Assembly (NCBI GenBank): GCA_937924505.1
Contig: CALDSR010000047.1
Coordinates: 1 to 51,272, forward strand
DNA length: 51,272 nucleotides
Origin: an uncultured Granulosicoccus sp.
Lineage (GTDB): Bacteria > Pseudomonadota > Gammaproteobacteria > Granulosicoccales > Granulosicoccaceae
Reading direction: 5' to 3'
The stretch's first letter is position 1, and every line of letters begins with the position of its first letter. The notes beneath the pieces were generated by a model, which was not told where the DNA came from, made no database searches, and saw nothing but the letters and a program-made list of their open reading frames with translations. Below, piece after piece: positions 7,250 through 17,047 of this stretch. Made by a program: the position numbers and the translations under genes.

Positions 7250-9519
7250 GTTGATGAATTTCCTGTTGAAGCAGGGCGTACACCGATGTATAGCAAGCTA
7301 CACCCACACAGGGCGAACACGAGACTCAACAGGGCGAGCATATCGCGACCTGCAGCGCCTTGCGGTAAATACAGTATTTGCATGTCGTTGCCATGTGGGA
7401 CCAGGCTTGCGACCTTGACACTTTTACCAGGCACCAAGGTCGGGCGTACGGGCTCGGCTTCAAATGCCACGAAACTGGTATACGGAGTGACGAGTCCGAC
7501 ATCAATGGCTAGTGCCGTTATCGTCTCCTTGTGACGTTCATTGTCAACGCTGTTGCGTTGTTCGTCCAGCAGGCTTTCAACTTTGGCGCGTGCCCACTGC
7601 ATGGCAAGCGATGATGCTTGCGTTGAGCCGGATTCAGCGTTTGTTGGAATCGAAATAATCTGCGTCCAGCGCTCACCAGCGCGTCGACCAGTCAGAATAA
7701 TTTCGTCAACGTCATCGCTGATTTTTCCGAGAATCATCGTCGGCTGTCCCGCATAGAGATCCGGGATGGGATTCGGATAGATTTCACCGAAGCCGTTTGC
7801 GTACTGAACGCTCAAATCCGTAATCACAGGATGTTCCAGTCTCGTCAATAATTCGCTTACCGTTGACGCGACGTCACCGTTATCGCGAATGGATAGCGAG
7901 ACACCACGTCCGGCTTCGGCGGCTTTTTCAAGAAACCAGGTGTTGGGTGCGGAGCCTATACCGACGGTAAATAGACGGCTATTGCCCAGTTGCTGTTTGA
8001 TGAACTTGAGCAAGCTCTCTTCATAGCCAACGCTCCCATCGGTCAAAAATACCAGCTGTTTGAGGCGTGACCTGTCCGTGAAATCTGCCGATAATTCGCC
8101 GTTTGCAGTATTTGTATTGGCACCTGCGTCAGAATCAGCGATGACACGGTTGTACCGTCTGTCGTCTTTATCATCGGTCAGGGCCAGTCGCAGAGCATCG
8201 AGCATTTCAGTGCCGCCGTCAGCGTTGAGCCGATCGGCGAATCGTCGAGCGATTGCGATGGTGCCTGCTTCCGCAGGACGGGCCGATGAGAACAAGGGCT
8301 GCGTTCGATCATCAAAAGCGATGATGTTGAAGGTGTCGTCGAGGGTCAGACCGTCAAGTGCCGTATGTATGGCTTCACGAGCTGCGCGAATGGACTCTCC
8401 AGCCATTGAGCCAGATTTGTCGATGAGCAATATGAGTTCGCGGGAGACGGTCGGAAGTTGACTTGAATCGCCAGGTGGTGACAGCAGAACTTGCATATAG
8501 CGCTTACCATTGTGCTTGTCGGTGAACGCTTCACCGCTGGCAACGGCAAGATCAGGCATCGGCCAGCGCAAAACGATGTCACGATCCATCGGTACATCCG
8601 TTAGTGTGATATCACCTTCAGCGATATCAAGCGTGTGTGTCGGACTGGCAAGCAGTGACAAGTCATCCAGTGGCGCGATGTTGGCGACAAGAGTCAATCG
8701 CGGTCCACGCATATCGGTCTGCCGTGCAAACGAGGTGTCAAGGGCAGCCGCATCGGGTGTTAATTCATTCGTGTAACGGGGTGTCAGTGTGGTTGGCAGT
8801 ATCAGTTGCAGTGTCCTGTCCTTGAGCCTGACCGGTAACATGACGTCGAGTTTGATCTTGATGTCATCGTTGGGGGCTATAGAGGCGACCCTCATCGTGA
8901 AAAGATTGGGGCGGTTCTGTTCGACAAGGCTTGCGACCTGTCCGGCTTCTTTGGCCGCAGTGTATTGTTGCTTCGCTTGCTGACGGGGCATGATCTGTCC
9001 GAGGATGACGCGATCACCCACAGTGATGGTGAGCCCCCGCACGGCTGCGTCCTCTGGCAGAGGAAACAAGTATTGGCCTTCCAGCCATTGCCCGGTCGTG
9101 TTCCGAAACGTTTGCTCCAGCGACATGTCGGCCAGCAGTCCTTGTACCGCGAGTGTCATATGCGCATTGAGCAATATGGCGCTTTGAGAATCAGGACCGT
9201 CGCCGAGCATCAGTACGCCGCTGCTGCTACGTTCCGAAGCGGTTGAGCCAGTGGCAAAGGCGTAAGAACCACCGAACATGGATTGCAATGCGATAAGCAA
9301 CATTCCGGTAAAGGCGGAAACCTGGAGAATCTGTTCCAGCAGGGATCGGTCCCGGTGCCGGTTGTGGTAAGCCGTGTCGTCTGTGTCTGGCGCTGCAGCG
9401 CTAGATTGTGTCAGGACTTTGTGATCCCGAGACGACCTTGTTTCGATAGAGTGGTTATGATGCATGTGGTAGGGCCTCGTTGATGACCCAAACAGTGTCC
9501 ATGTCCGGTGCGACACCAC
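7246..9519 (-). CDS. Marine proteobacterial sortase target protein (VIT + von Willebrand A domains)
   Basis: Large surface protein and dedicated substrate of the adjacent sortase. An N-terminal signal anchor lies near residues 66-88. A VIT domain spans about 105-235 (LEGQYLFPLPEDAAVRGLTI). A vWA domain begins near 360 with an intact MIDAS D367-x-S369-x-S371 (LIDKSGSMAG). The C-terminus is a classical sorting signal: LPQGA (718-722), a hydrophobic helix, then a short tail with one arginine. The translated start is uncertain. GTG at 9519 keeps the frame open, but ATG at 9465 (residue 19) is also possible; both precede the anchor. It is divergent from the response regulator, with 42 bases between them. 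Confidence 0.92.
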   Translation of the reverse strand: MVSHRTWTLFGSSTRPYHMHHNHSIETRSSRDHKVLTQSSAAAPDTDDTAYHNRHRDRSLLEQILQVSAFTGMLLIALQSMFGGSYAFATGSTASERSSSGVLMLGDGPDSQSAILLNAHMTLAVQGLLADMSLEQTFRNTTGQWLEGQYLFPLPEDAAVRGLTITVGDRVILGQIMPRQQAKQQYTAAKEAGQVASLVEQNRPNLFTMRVASIAPNDDIKIKLDVMLPVRLKDRTLQLILPTTLTPRYTNELTPDAAALDTSFARQTDMRGPRLTLVANIAPLDDLSLLASPTHTLDIAEGDITLTDVPMDRDIVLRWPMPDLAVASGEAFTDKHNGKRYMQVLLSPPGDSSQLPTVSRELILLIDKSGSMAGESIRAAREAIHTALDGLTLDDTFNIIAFDDRTQPLFSSARPAEAGTIAIARRFADRLNADGGTEMLDALRLALTDDKDDRRYNRVIADSDAGANTNTANGELSADFTDRSRLKQLVFLTDGSVGYEESLLKFIKQQLGNSRLFTVGIGSAPNTWFLEKAAEAGRGVSLSIRDNGDVASTVSELLTRLEHPVITDLSVQYANGFGEIYPNPIPDLYAGQPTMILGKISDDVDEIILTGRRAGERWTQIISIPTNAESGSTQASSLAMQWARAKVESLLDEQRNSVDNERHKETITALAIDVGLVTPYTSFVAFEAEPVRPTLVPGKSVKVASLVPHGNDMQILYLPQGAAGRDMLALLSLVFALCGCSLLYIGVRPASTGNSST

Positions 9520-9561
9520 GCTGACGCAGCATGGATGCTTTGAGATGAATTCTGACGAAAT

Positions 9562-10278
9562 ATGACAAGCGACACCGAGATGCGTAGGGTGGTCCTCGTT
9601 GAGGATGAACCGGCATTAAGAGAAAACTATTCCCTGGCCCTCGGCAGGGCAGGCTTTGATGTGCTCAGTTTTGCAGCGGCTGAGCCGGCGCTTGAATCCG
9701 TCAGGCGACGACTGCCTGACGTGGCTATCATTGATATCGGATTAGGCCGGGATAGTGAGGCGGGTTTCGAATTGTGCAAGGAGCTGCGCAGCTTGTCTGC
9801 GAGACTGCCGATCCTTTTTCTGACCGCGCGCGATAGCGAGCTTGACGTTATCTCTGGCTTACGCCTCGGGGCCGATGACTATCTCACCAAGGATATCAGC
9901 CTGCAACACCTGATCGCGCGAGTGAATACCGTGTTGCGCCGGGTAGAGGCTTTCAGTCAACCCGATGAGATCAGCAGTGTGCAGGAGGTCGGACCAATGC
10001 GTTTGAATGTTGATCGTCTGCATGTACATTGGCGCGACCAGGCGGTGGATTTGACCGTGACCGAGTTCTGGCTGGTTGCCTGTCTTGTCAAGCATCCGGG
10101 TCAGGTCAAAAGTCGTCAACAGTTGATGGACGCGGCAAACCTGGTACTGGATGATCAGACCATAACTGCACATATCAAGCGAATTCGCGCCAAGTTCGTG
10201 GGTATTGACAAGGAGTTCACTGCGATTCAAACCGTTTATGGTTTAGGTTATCGCTGGATGGACACTTTGTTGTACTAG
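9562..10278 (+). CDS. pdsR: Dedicated sortase system response regulator (OmpR type)
   Basis: DNA-binding response regulator expected to control the sortase/target operon. The receiver domain starts at VVLVEDEPALRENY, has the phosphoacceptor Asp58 (IIDIG) and the conserved Lys in DYLTKDIS. A winged-helix output domain occupies the C-terminal half (VDLTVTEFWLVACL ... AHIKRIRAKF ... IQTVYGLGYRW). The family assignment rests on OmpR architecture plus position between the sortase target and its matching kinase. The kinase gene follows after 29 bases. The region between it and the divergent target gene is only about 40 bases, so promoters for both must overlap. Confidence 0.9.
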   Translation: MTSDTEMRRVVLVEDEPALRENYSLALGRAGFDVLSFAAAEPALESVRRRLPDVAIIDIGLGRDSEAGFELCKELRSLSARLPILFLTARDSELDVISGLRLGADDYLTKDISLQHLIARVNTVLRRVEAFSQPDEISSVQEVGPMRLNVDRLHVHWRDQAVDLTVTEFWLVACLVKHPGQVKSRQQLMDAANLVLDDQTITAHIKRIRAKFVGIDKEFTAIQTVYGLGYRWMDTLLY

Positions 10279-10307
10279 TTATAACGAATGGTCGCGCTCT
10301 TGAAACG

Positions 10308-12593
10308 ATGAAACTTCGCACTCAAATGTTGCTTGCGTGTGCCCTGACGCTGGTCGTGCCGATTGTCGGATGGCACAGTGCCAAACAGTTATATGCAACA
10401 TTACAACAGACTCGCATTGACGAGCAATCGTTGAAAGCGCTGAATTTGCGTGTGGCTATCGATGAGTCGCAAGAGCTCGATAAATTGTTCGAAGAAGGTT
10501 CCAGACCTGCAACAAGTAATGATTGGTATGCGCAAACGTCGCGATATCCAATCTTTGTCGATGGGTATAGCGACGATTGGCAAACGCTGAGCAACACACA
10601 ACTTGAATTCATGAACGAGGACGACAGCAGTCGCTTGCGAGTGCGCATCGCGCGCTACGAACGCCGTCTGTATATCTATGCGGAAATACGTGATGATGCC
10701 GTTGTCTATCATAAGCCGCCGTTGATACCGTTTGATGCCGGGGAGGGTGAGGTTCCGGATGCGGCAACACGCCTTGTAAATGGCGATGCCATCGAGATTC
10801 TGATCGGACGCACCGATGGCAACTGGCAACATGGCTTGTTTCGAGCCATTGCCCCTGGGCCAGTATCAGCACTGCAGGCATCCTCCGGTCGATTGGCTAA
10901 CGGGCGCGAACGCAAGCTCGGTCAACCACTGCCCGGCTGGCGGGGTGTCTGGATCAAGAACAATCAGGGTTATCAACTTGAATTAACGATGCCGTTGCCG
11001 CCGGTTGGAACGACCGTGGGAATTGCCGCCATTGACGTTGACGAAAACAGTGCGAAGCGTGATAGCTGGGTTGGGTCTATGTCGCCGACGACCATGCGCT
11101 CATGGCTTCGACGACCACCGAGGACTGCAACACCGTCGTCAGCGTCGATGGACGCGGGCTCACTTTTCCATACCAGCAGGGCGGCGTACGAGCGATTATC
11201 CGCGTGGGTTACGCCCGGAATACGGGCGCGACTTTATGATCGGCAAGGGCGCTTACTGGCGGATGTCAATGAACTTTACATCGACGATGATGAGCTTGAC
11301 GATATACAGAGCGATGGCGCTGGTTCCACAAGTTCGAACCCACGATCGGTTAACCCGGCCGCGATCACGAGCATTCTTGACGCCGTCCTGTTCAGGTTGT
11401 TTGCATGGTTTGCAGCAGGTGAATTACCTTTACTCGCCGACTACGATCCTGCCTCAGTGCCATTGCATCTGTCGTTGGAGCAGCGAAACAGTATTGATCC
11501 CGATGCGCCTACTTCCCGCTATGTAAGCGATGAGAACGATCGAGTATTGGGTTCGCTACTGGCCATAGGTGGTGAGACACCGGATGCGTATCTTTTGTAC
11601 GAAAGCAACGAAGAACACGCTTCAGCCTACGCGGGTAGTCAGTTGGCTCGTCTGTTCAGTCTATTGTTGTTTGTCAGTCTGTTGACCGGAGCTGGTTTGT
11701 TGATCTTTGCGACCACCTTGTCTCTCAGAATCCGGCGTTTGTCGCAGCAAGCCCAGCAAGCGGTCAGTGATGACGGGCGAGTCTTTGGTTTGTCCGGTAG
11801 TGATGCGCGTGACGAGATCGGTGATCTGTCGCGCAATCTGTCATCGCTACTTGCCAGGTCGGCTGCCTACACGCACTATCTTGAGGCCTTGTCGAGTCGA
11901 TTGTCACACGAGCTTCGCACACCCTTGTCCGTGGTCAAGACGTCGATCGAAAACCTTGACCGCAACCAGCTTGATCTTGAATCGCAGACCTTGATCGACA
12001 GGGCCAGCGGTGGTGCTGATCAGCTCGGGGCCATTATTCGTGCGCTGGTCGAATCTACCCGTCTTGAACAGACGGTGCAGCGTGCCGAGATGTCTCAGAT
12101 CGACATGCGGGCGTGGGTGGAAGGTTCCTTGAGTCGCTACCGCCAAGTGTACCCGTCAATCCGATTCGCAACGGTCGCGGCTAGATTTGAACTTGACGAT
12201 GCATCCTTGCGACTACCGATTCCTGCCGTGTCCATAAATGCTTCCCCTGAACTCTTGCAACAAGCGCTCGACAAGTTGATAGATAATGCGGTCGATTTCA
12301 GTGCCGATGGCGATATTCGCATTGTCCTGTCTCTGGATGGATCGGACTCTGAGCCTCAGTTGACATTGGCTGTGGCCAATCGAGGGCAGGCCATTGATCC
12401 GGCTAGGCTGACGCAGCTTTTTGACCCGATGTATTCGGAGCGGGCAAGCGATGCATCGACCATGCATCTGGGTCTGGGCTTGTATATCGTGCGCATGATT
12501 GCCGAGGCCCACGGCGGTATGCCCGTTGCACAAAATCAGTCTCCCTGGGTAATCATTGGCATGCGTCTACCGGTGGCTTACATGAGACAATAG
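10308..12593 (+). CDS. pdsS: Dedicated sortase system sensor histidine kinase
   Basis: Inner-membrane sensor partner of PdsR. The first membrane helix is at residues 5-22 and the second near 446-470. Between them lies a large periplasmic sensor of about 420 residues that begins with a CBM9-like stretch (YPIFVDGYSDDWQTL). A HAMP-like linker follows. The phosphoacceptor is His534 in SHELRTPLSVVKTSIENL. The ATPase domain has the N-box KLIDNAVDFSADG and the G-box HLGLGLYIVRMIAEAHGG. At 761 residues it matches the large kinases of this system. Only three bases separate its stop from the ABC ATPase gene, so the exporter is probably in the same transcript. Confidence 0.9.
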   Translation: MKLRTQMLLACALTLVVPIVGWHSAKQLYATLQQTRIDEQSLKALNLRVAIDESQELDKLFEEGSRPATSNDWYAQTSRYPIFVDGYSDDWQTLSNTQLEFMNEDDSSRLRVRIARYERRLYIYAEIRDDAVVYHKPPLIPFDAGEGEVPDAATRLVNGDAIEILIGRTDGNWQHGLFRAIAPGPVSALQASSGRLANGRERKLGQPLPGWRGVWIKNNQGYQLELTMPLPPVGTTVGIAAIDVDENSAKRDSWVGSMSPTTMRSWLRRPPRTATPSSASMDAGSLFHTSRAAYERLSAWVTPGIRARLYDRQGRLLADVNELYIDDDELDDIQSDGAGSTSSNPRSVNPAAITSILDAVLFRLFAWFAAGELPLLADYDPASVPLHLSLEQRNSIDPDAPTSRYVSDENDRVLGSLLAIGGETPDAYLLYESNEEHASAYAGSQLARLFSLLLFVSLLTGAGLLIFATTLSLRIRRLSQQAQQAVSDDGRVFGLSGSDARDEIGDLSRNLSSLLARSAAYTHYLEALSSRLSHELRTPLSVVKTSIENLDRNQLDLESQTLIDRASGGADQLGAIIRALVESTRLEQTVQRAEMSQIDMRAWVEGSLSRYRQVYPSIRFATVAARFELDDASLRLPIPAVSINASPELLQQALDKLIDNAVDFSADGDIRIVLSLDGSDSEPQLTLAVANRGQAIDPARLTQLFDPMYSERASDASTMHLGLGLYIVRMIAEAHGGMPVAQNQSPWVIIGMRLPVAYMRQ

Positions 12594-12596
12594 GGT

Positions 12597-13547
12597 ATGA
12601 GCAACAGCAACCATACCGACGCGTCTCCCATTATCTCGATTCGTGGCCTGAAAAAAACCTATAAAGGGGGACATGAGGCGCTGAAGGGGGTTGATCTGGA
12701 CATACAGGCCGGTGAAATTCTCGCTTTGCTCGGCCCCAATGGTGCCGGCAAAACCACACTGATCTCGTTGATCTGCGGGCTCGTCAATCCGACCGGCGGC
12801 AGTGTCACGGTGGGCGGTCACGACATCATCGAGAACTTCAGAAAGAGCCGAGAGCTTATCGGCCTGGTGCCACAGGAACTGACGCTCGGCGCGTTTGACC
12901 TCGTCGTCAACACCATCAAGTTCAGCCGCGGTCTGTTCGGCAAGGCGCCAGATGACGCCTATGTTGACAAGCTGCTTGAAGATTTGAGCCTTGCCGACAA
13001 AAAAAACAATTTGGTACAGCAGCTCTCAGGGGGGATGAAGCGGCGGGTATTGATTGCCAAGGCACTGGCTCATGAGCCGCGCATCCTGTTTCTGGATGAG
13101 CCAACTGCCGGGGTGGATGTCGAGCTGCGCAAGGACATGTGGGCACTGGTCGAGAAACTACGGGCCGATGGAGTGACCATCGTGCTGACGACCCACTACA
13201 TCGAAGAGGCTGAGGAGATTGCCGACCGGGTAGGGGTCATCAGCGACGGGCGCTTACTGGTGATCGACGACAAGGAAAACCTGATGCAGTCGCTCGGCAA
13301 GAAACAATTGGTGGTTGATTTACGCCAGGCGGTCGAGACATTGCCGGCGTCGCTTGCTGAATTTGATCTGGTGCTGTCCAACGAAGGGCAAAGGATTACC
13401 TATACATTTGATACCCAGCAGGAACGCACTGGTATTACGTCGCTATTGCAGGCGATTACCAGCGCCGGGCTGGTCCTGAAAGATTTGCAGACCACGCAAA
13501 GTTCGCTTGAAGACATCTTCGTCAATCTGGTGCAGGCGCAATCATGA
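12597..13547 (+). CDS. ABC-2 type transporter ATP-binding protein
   Basis: Cytoplasmic motor of an exporter, similar in type to YadG. Walker A is [11 protein letters not shown], the Q-loop lies in [11 protein letters not shown], the signature is [15 protein letters not shown] and Walker B is [14 protein letters not shown] switch His is in [14 protein letters not shown]. The C-terminal ~90 residues form the regulatory extension usual for ABC-2 drug or polymer exporters. The gene starts three bases after pdsS and overlaps the permease gene by four. The cargo is unknown; the link with the sortase module is positional. Confidence 0.93.
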   Translation: MSNSNHTDASPIISIRGLKKTYKGGHEALKGVDLDIQAGEILALLGPNGAGKTTLISLICGLVNPTGGSVTVGGHDIIENFRKSRELIGLVPQELTLGAFDLVVNTIKFSRGLFGKAPDDAYVDKLLEDLSLADKKNNLVQQLSGGMKRRVLIAKALAHEPRILFLDEPTAGVDVELRKDMWALVEKLRADGVTIVLTTHYIEEAEEIADRVGVISDGRLLVIDDKENLMQSLGKKQLVVDLRQAVETLPASLAEFDLVLSNEGQRITYTFDTQQERTGITSLLQAITSAGLVLKDLQTTQSSLEDIFVNLVQAQS

Positions 13548-14305
13548 ATATTCAAGCGGTCAAGACCATCTACCACAACGAAATGCGCCGTACGCGTAAT
13601 ACTCTGATGCAAAGCATTGCATCGCCGGTAATATCGACCGTTTTGTATTTTGTTGTTTTTGGATCGGCAATCGGTTCGCGTATTCAATCGATCGAGGGGG
13701 TCAGCTATGGCTCGTTCATCGTGCCCGGGCTTGTCATGCTGTCCCTGTTGACGCAAAGCATATCCAACGCTTCGTTTGGCATTTTTTTCCCCAAGTTTAC
13801 CGGTACGATTTACGAGATCATGTCGGCGCCTGTTTCCTTTTTTGAAATTATCATCGGCTTTGTCGGGGCAGCGGCGACAAAGTCGCTGATTATCGGTACG
13901 ATTATTCTCATCACGGCATCGTTTTTTGTTGACTTGCGAATCGCCCATCCGTTCTGGATGTTGGCATTTCTGTTGTTGACCTGCGTTGCGTTCAGTTTGT
14001 TCGGCTTCATAATCGGTTTATGGGCCGATAATTTTGAGAAACTGCAACTGATCCCCTTGCTGGTGATTACACCGTTGGTTTTCCTGGGCGGTAGTTTCTA
14101 TTCGGTCAGCATGCTGCCACCGTTCTGGCAGAAAATCACCTTGCTGAATCCAGTCCTGTACCTGATCAGCGGATTTCGCTGGAGCTTCTTTGAAGTTTCC
14201 GATGTTGGCGTTGGACTCAGTCTGGCGATGATCCTTTTATTTTTGCTGAGCTGCATCCTGGTTGTCTGGATCATGTTCCGGACCGGGTACAAGCTCAAGC
14301 AGTAA
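13544..14305 (+). CDS. ABC-2 type transporter permease
   Basis: Membrane partner of the preceding ATPase, YadH-like. It has about six hydrophobic segments. The family features [20 protein letters not shown] and [20 protein letters not shown] are clear, as is the C-terminal [14 protein letters not shown]. At 253 residues the length is standard. The start overlaps the ATPase stop by four bases (ATGA). The next gene, glyA, begins 27 bases on with its own strong ribosome-binding site. Confidence 0.93.
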   Translation: MNIQAVKTIYHNEMRRTRNTLMQSIASPVISTVLYFVVFGSAIGSRIQSIEGVSYGSFIVPGLVMLSLLTQSISNASFGIFFPKFTGTIYEIMSAPVSFFEIIIGFVGAAATKSLIIGTIILITASFFVDLRIAHPFWMLAFLLLTCVAFSLFGFIIGLWADNFEKLQLIPLLVITPLVFLGGSFYSVSMLPPFWQKITLLNPVLYLISGFRWSFFEVSDVGVGLSLAMILLFLLSCILVVWIMFRTGYKLKQ

Positions 14306-14332
14306 CAGTTTTTATTTATAGGAGTATCAGTA

Positions 14333-15646
14333 GTGAGCAGCAAAGCAGAAGTTGTTAGTAGTGATCTGGCGCGGACCGGTTTTTTCAAGCGCGATCTCAA
14401 TGATGCAGATCCTGCGATCATGGCATCCATCAACAATGAATTGGGTCGCCAACAGCATGAAATAGAATTGATCGCGTCGGAAAACATCGTGTCAGCGGCT
14501 GTCATGCAAGCGCAGGGCTCGGTCATGACCAACAAGTATGCAGAAGGGTATCCCGGCAAACGATACTACGGCGGCTGTGAACATGTCGATTCCGCCGAAA
14601 CACTTGCGATCGACCGGGCCAGGCAGTTGTTCGACTGCGGTTTTGTCAATGTGCAACCTCACTCAGGCGCGCAGGCTAATCAGGCTGTGTTCCTCGCCTT
14701 GCTAAAGCCGGGTGCGACGTTCATGGGAATGGACCTTGCGGCCGGCGGCCATCTGACCCATGGCTCACCGGTCAACCAGTCCGGCAAGTGGTTCAACGCG
14801 GTGACCTATGCGGTTGATGAAAAAACACACCAGATCGATTACGACGCACTGGAAGCCCAGGCACTTGAACATAAGCCGGACCTGATCATTGCGGGCGGCT
14901 CAGCCTATCCGCGGGTTATCGACTTTGCGCGTTTTCGTAAAGTTGCCGATCAAGTCGGTGCGATCTTCATGGTCGATATGGCACATTTTGCCGGGCTGGT
15001 TGCCGCGGGCAAGCACCCAAATCCACTGGATCATGCGCATGTCGTCACGACGACTACGCATAAGACATTACGTGGACCGCGTGGTGGCATGATCCTGTCG
15101 CGTGATGAGGAATTGGGCAAGAAGATCAACTCGGCTGTGTTTCCGGGGTTGCAAGGTGGGCCGCTTATGCACGTGATTGCGGCCAAGGCAGTCGCTTTTG
15201 GTGAAGCGCTAAGTGATTCTTTCAAAGATTATCAACAATCGGTTATTGATAATGCTCATGTACTCGCCGAGACATTGGCAGCCGGTGGGCTTGATATGGT
15301 ATCGGGTGGTACCGATACCCATGTGATGCTCGTTGATCTTCGGCCCAAGGGCGTGACGGGCAAGGCTGCGGAAGCGGCGCTCGGGCGCGCAGGTATCACC
15401 TGTAACAAAAACAGTATTCCGTTTGATCCGGCCTCTCCTTTCGTCACCTCGGGTATTCGGCTTGGTACCCCTGCTGCGACTACACGGGGTTTTGGTACGG
15501 ACGAATTTCGTACTGTCGGTGAATTGATTCTGCGCGTAATCGATGGTCTTGCTGCAAATGGCGAAGAGGGTGGTAATGATGCTGTTGAAAAAGCCGTTGA
15601 CACCGAGGTCAAGGCCTTGACTACACGCTTCCCGATTTATGCCTAA
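14333..15646 (+). CDS. glyA: Serine hydroxymethyltransferase
   Basis: PLP enzyme interconverting serine and glycine with tetrahydrofolate as one-carbon carrier. The PLP lysine is Lys244 in [15 protein letters not shown]. Other signatures are [31 protein letters not shown] and [15 protein letters not shown]. The start is GTG at 14333, chosen because AGGAG lies at 14320-14324. The 437 residues include a short N-terminal extension. Phrases such as [19 protein letters not shown] look closer to alphaproteobacterial SHMT than to E. coli GlyA, which may point to transfer or to a second glyA copy; this is by eye only. Confidence 0.96.
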   Translation: MSSKAEVVSSDLARTGFFKRDLNDADPAIMASINNELGRQQHEIELIASENIVSAAVMQAQGSVMTNKYAEGYPGKRYYGGCEHVDSAETLAIDRARQLFDCGFVNVQPHSGAQANQAVFLALLKPGATFMGMDLAAGGHLTHGSPVNQSGKWFNAVTYAVDEKTHQIDYDALEAQALEHKPDLIIAGGSAYPRVIDFARFRKVADQVGAIFMVDMAHFAGLVAAGKHPNPLDHAHVVTTTTHKTLRGPRGGMILSRDEELGKKINSAVFPGLQGGPLMHVIAAKAVAFGEALSDSFKDYQQSVIDNAHVLAETLAAGGLDMVSGGTDTHVMLVDLRPKGVTGKAAEAALGRAGITCNKNSIPFDPASPFVTSGIRLGTPAATTRGFGTDEFRTVGELILRVIDGLAANGEEGGNDAVEKAVDTEVKALTTRFPIYA

Positions 15647-16433
15647 GCTACTTTTGAGCCGTTCAGATACAGAACTTGCGATTGTCACCGGTGCCCATCA
15701 GGGCATCGGGCTAGCGATTGCCCGCGCGCTTGCTGCATCCGGGCGCGCAGTGGCGGTTGTTGATATCCAAGAGGCAATAGATACCGAACGCTTCGCGCAG
15801 CAGTTCCCACAAGAGGCTGATGTCCATTATTTCAACGTCGATATCACTGACGAAAAGCAATGTCATGGCTTCTTCGATGAGCTGGTTCAGCACTTTGGAC
15901 GACGTGCATCAATTCTTGTCAATAATGCAGCCGTGCAATATTGGTCGACGCTTCTGGAGCTTTCGCTTGAGCAATGGCGGCATACCCTGGAGGTTAATCT
16001 GACCGGCAGTTTTCTGATGACACAGCGCTTTGCGCGTGAGTTCGCGTTGGATGATTCCCTGGCGCAGGGGAGCATTATCAATCTCGGTTCTGGCTGCAAC
16101 CATCTGGCATTTCCATCACTGGTCAGTTACTCCACCTCAAAGGGGGGTATTGAAATGTTGACCAAGTCTGCGGCGCTGGAACTGGGGCCACAAGGCATTC
16201 GCGTTAACTGTATAGCGCCAGGTGCCATAGAAACCGAACGTACCAAAAGCGAGACGGCCGGTTATGAAGAACGCTGGTCGCCTCTGACGCCACAGCGTCG
16301 CGTCGGACAAGTCGACGATGTGGCTGATGCCGTACTGGCCTTATGTGAGCCAGGAATGCGTTTTGTGTCCGGTCAAACTTTAGGCGTGGACGGTGGCTTG
16401 TTCAGCCGCGCGGTCTGGCCGGAAGAATACTGA
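15639..16433 (+). CDS. SDR family NAD(P)-dependent oxidoreductase
   Basis: Classical short-chain dehydrogenase. The Rossmann motif is TGAHQGIG, the NNA motif is [10 protein letters not shown], and the catalytic residues are Ser/Gly-Ser (NLGSG) with the YSTSKGG active-site Tyr and Lys. The C-terminus [11 protein letters not shown] is typical. NAD rather than NADP is suggested by VVDIQ after strand two. The first codons overlap the end of glyA by eight bases, so the pair is probably cotranscribed. The substrate is not evident; sugar acid or alcohol dehydrogenases of this type are common. Confidence 0.92.
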   Translation: MPKLLLSRSDTELAIVTGAHQGIGLAIARALAASGRAVAVVDIQEAIDTERFAQQFPQEADVHYFNVDITDEKQCHGFFDELVQHFGRRASILVNNAAVQYWSTLLELSLEQWRHTLEVNLTGSFLMTQRFAREFALDDSLAQGSIINLGSGCNHLAFPSLVSYSTSKGGIEMLTKSAALELGPQGIRVNCIAPGAIETERTKSETAGYEERWSPLTPQRRVGQVDDVADAVLALCEPGMRFVSGQTLGVDGGLFSRAVWPEEY

Positions 16434-16457
16434 TGCCTGTGATCGGGTGTATTGAAT

Positions 16458-16814
16458 ATGAGTAATGACGATTACGAAGCGAAGCTTGAAAAGGCGCTTT
16501 TGGAGTTGCATGAAAAGAAAGTGCCAAAGTTACGCTACCGAACTCCGATGTTTCGTATTTTCAGGATGTTTGGAGTGAAGATAAAACCCCAGTTCTACTA
16601 TTCGGATATTCCTTATTTTTTTAGCTGTGCCGCCTATTTTTCAGTAGTATGGGGCGTATTGATGTGGGTTGTTTTCCAACGCTCGCGTGAAATTTCGGTT
16701 AACTGGGCCGTTGGTATTGCATTGTTGGCAGGTGTTCTTTTTGGTTTGGCGATGGTTGTCAACAACATGTACAACCGCAGGAAGTATGAATTGACACCTT
16801 GGGATGAGCTGTGA
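16458..16814 (+). CDS. Small two-TM membrane protein, DUF6404-like
   Basis: A short protein with a charged N-terminal helix (YEAKLEKALLELHEKKVPKL), the sequence YRTPMFRIFRMFGVKIKPQFY, and two hydrophobic segments near residues 56-75 and 84-105. The layout and the pattern of a Trp-Gly-Met-rich first segment resemble DUF6404, a family of unknown function. I prefer ATG 16458 over the in-frame TTG at 16452. It follows the SDR gene by 24 bases on the same strand and may be the last gene of that unit. Confidence 0.7.
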   Translation: MSNDDYEAKLEKALLELHEKKVPKLRYRTPMFRIFRMFGVKIKPQFYYSDIPYFFSCAAYFSVVWGVLMWVVFQRSREISVNWAVGIALLAGVLFGLAMVVNNMYNRRKYELTPWDEL

Positions 16815-16840
16815 GCTCAGTGCTGCAGGTTTCCAACCGA

Positions 16841-17000
16841 GCCGCAACGCAGGCATTCGCTGGCGGGGCCATTGCGGGAGCAATTCGGGTTCATTCCGTT
16901 GCACCTCTTTGTTCAATAGACGAAAAATTTCTACCAGAGTATTTTCAACAACATTCAAGTAGGCCAGTTAGCAGTTGTTCAGCCAGTATTAATGGGCTGT
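16841..17000. repeat. Intergenic repeat, copy 1 (left flank of the 17-20.8 kb block)
   Basis: The block 16841-16900 (begins GCCGCAACGCA, ends CATTCCGTT) aligns with 20656-20718 at about two thirds identity with one three-base gap. A second matching block, including GCCAGTATT and TGGGCT or TGGCT, lies at 16971-17000 and 20769-20796. The spacing between blocks differs by some 20 bases. It lies in the gap between the DUF6404-like gene and the convergent UDG-family gene. No transposase or terminal repeats are visible. It may be a degenerate dispersed element. Confidence 0.5.
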
Positions 17001-17047
17001 CTGTCCAAGTTGGGTGATGATGCAAATTTCGAGAAAAATTCAAGCAC

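Noticed and set aside
9699..9721. 8-bp perfect inverted repeat inside pdsR
   Set aside because: Short, within conserved receiver-domain codons and without a T-run; chance is sufficient.
16811..17017. Short plus-strand reading frame after the DUF6404-like gene
   Set aside because: No ribosome-binding site or recognisable domain; the matching part at 20.7 kb is conserved at DNA level with indels, so I treat it as a repeat.
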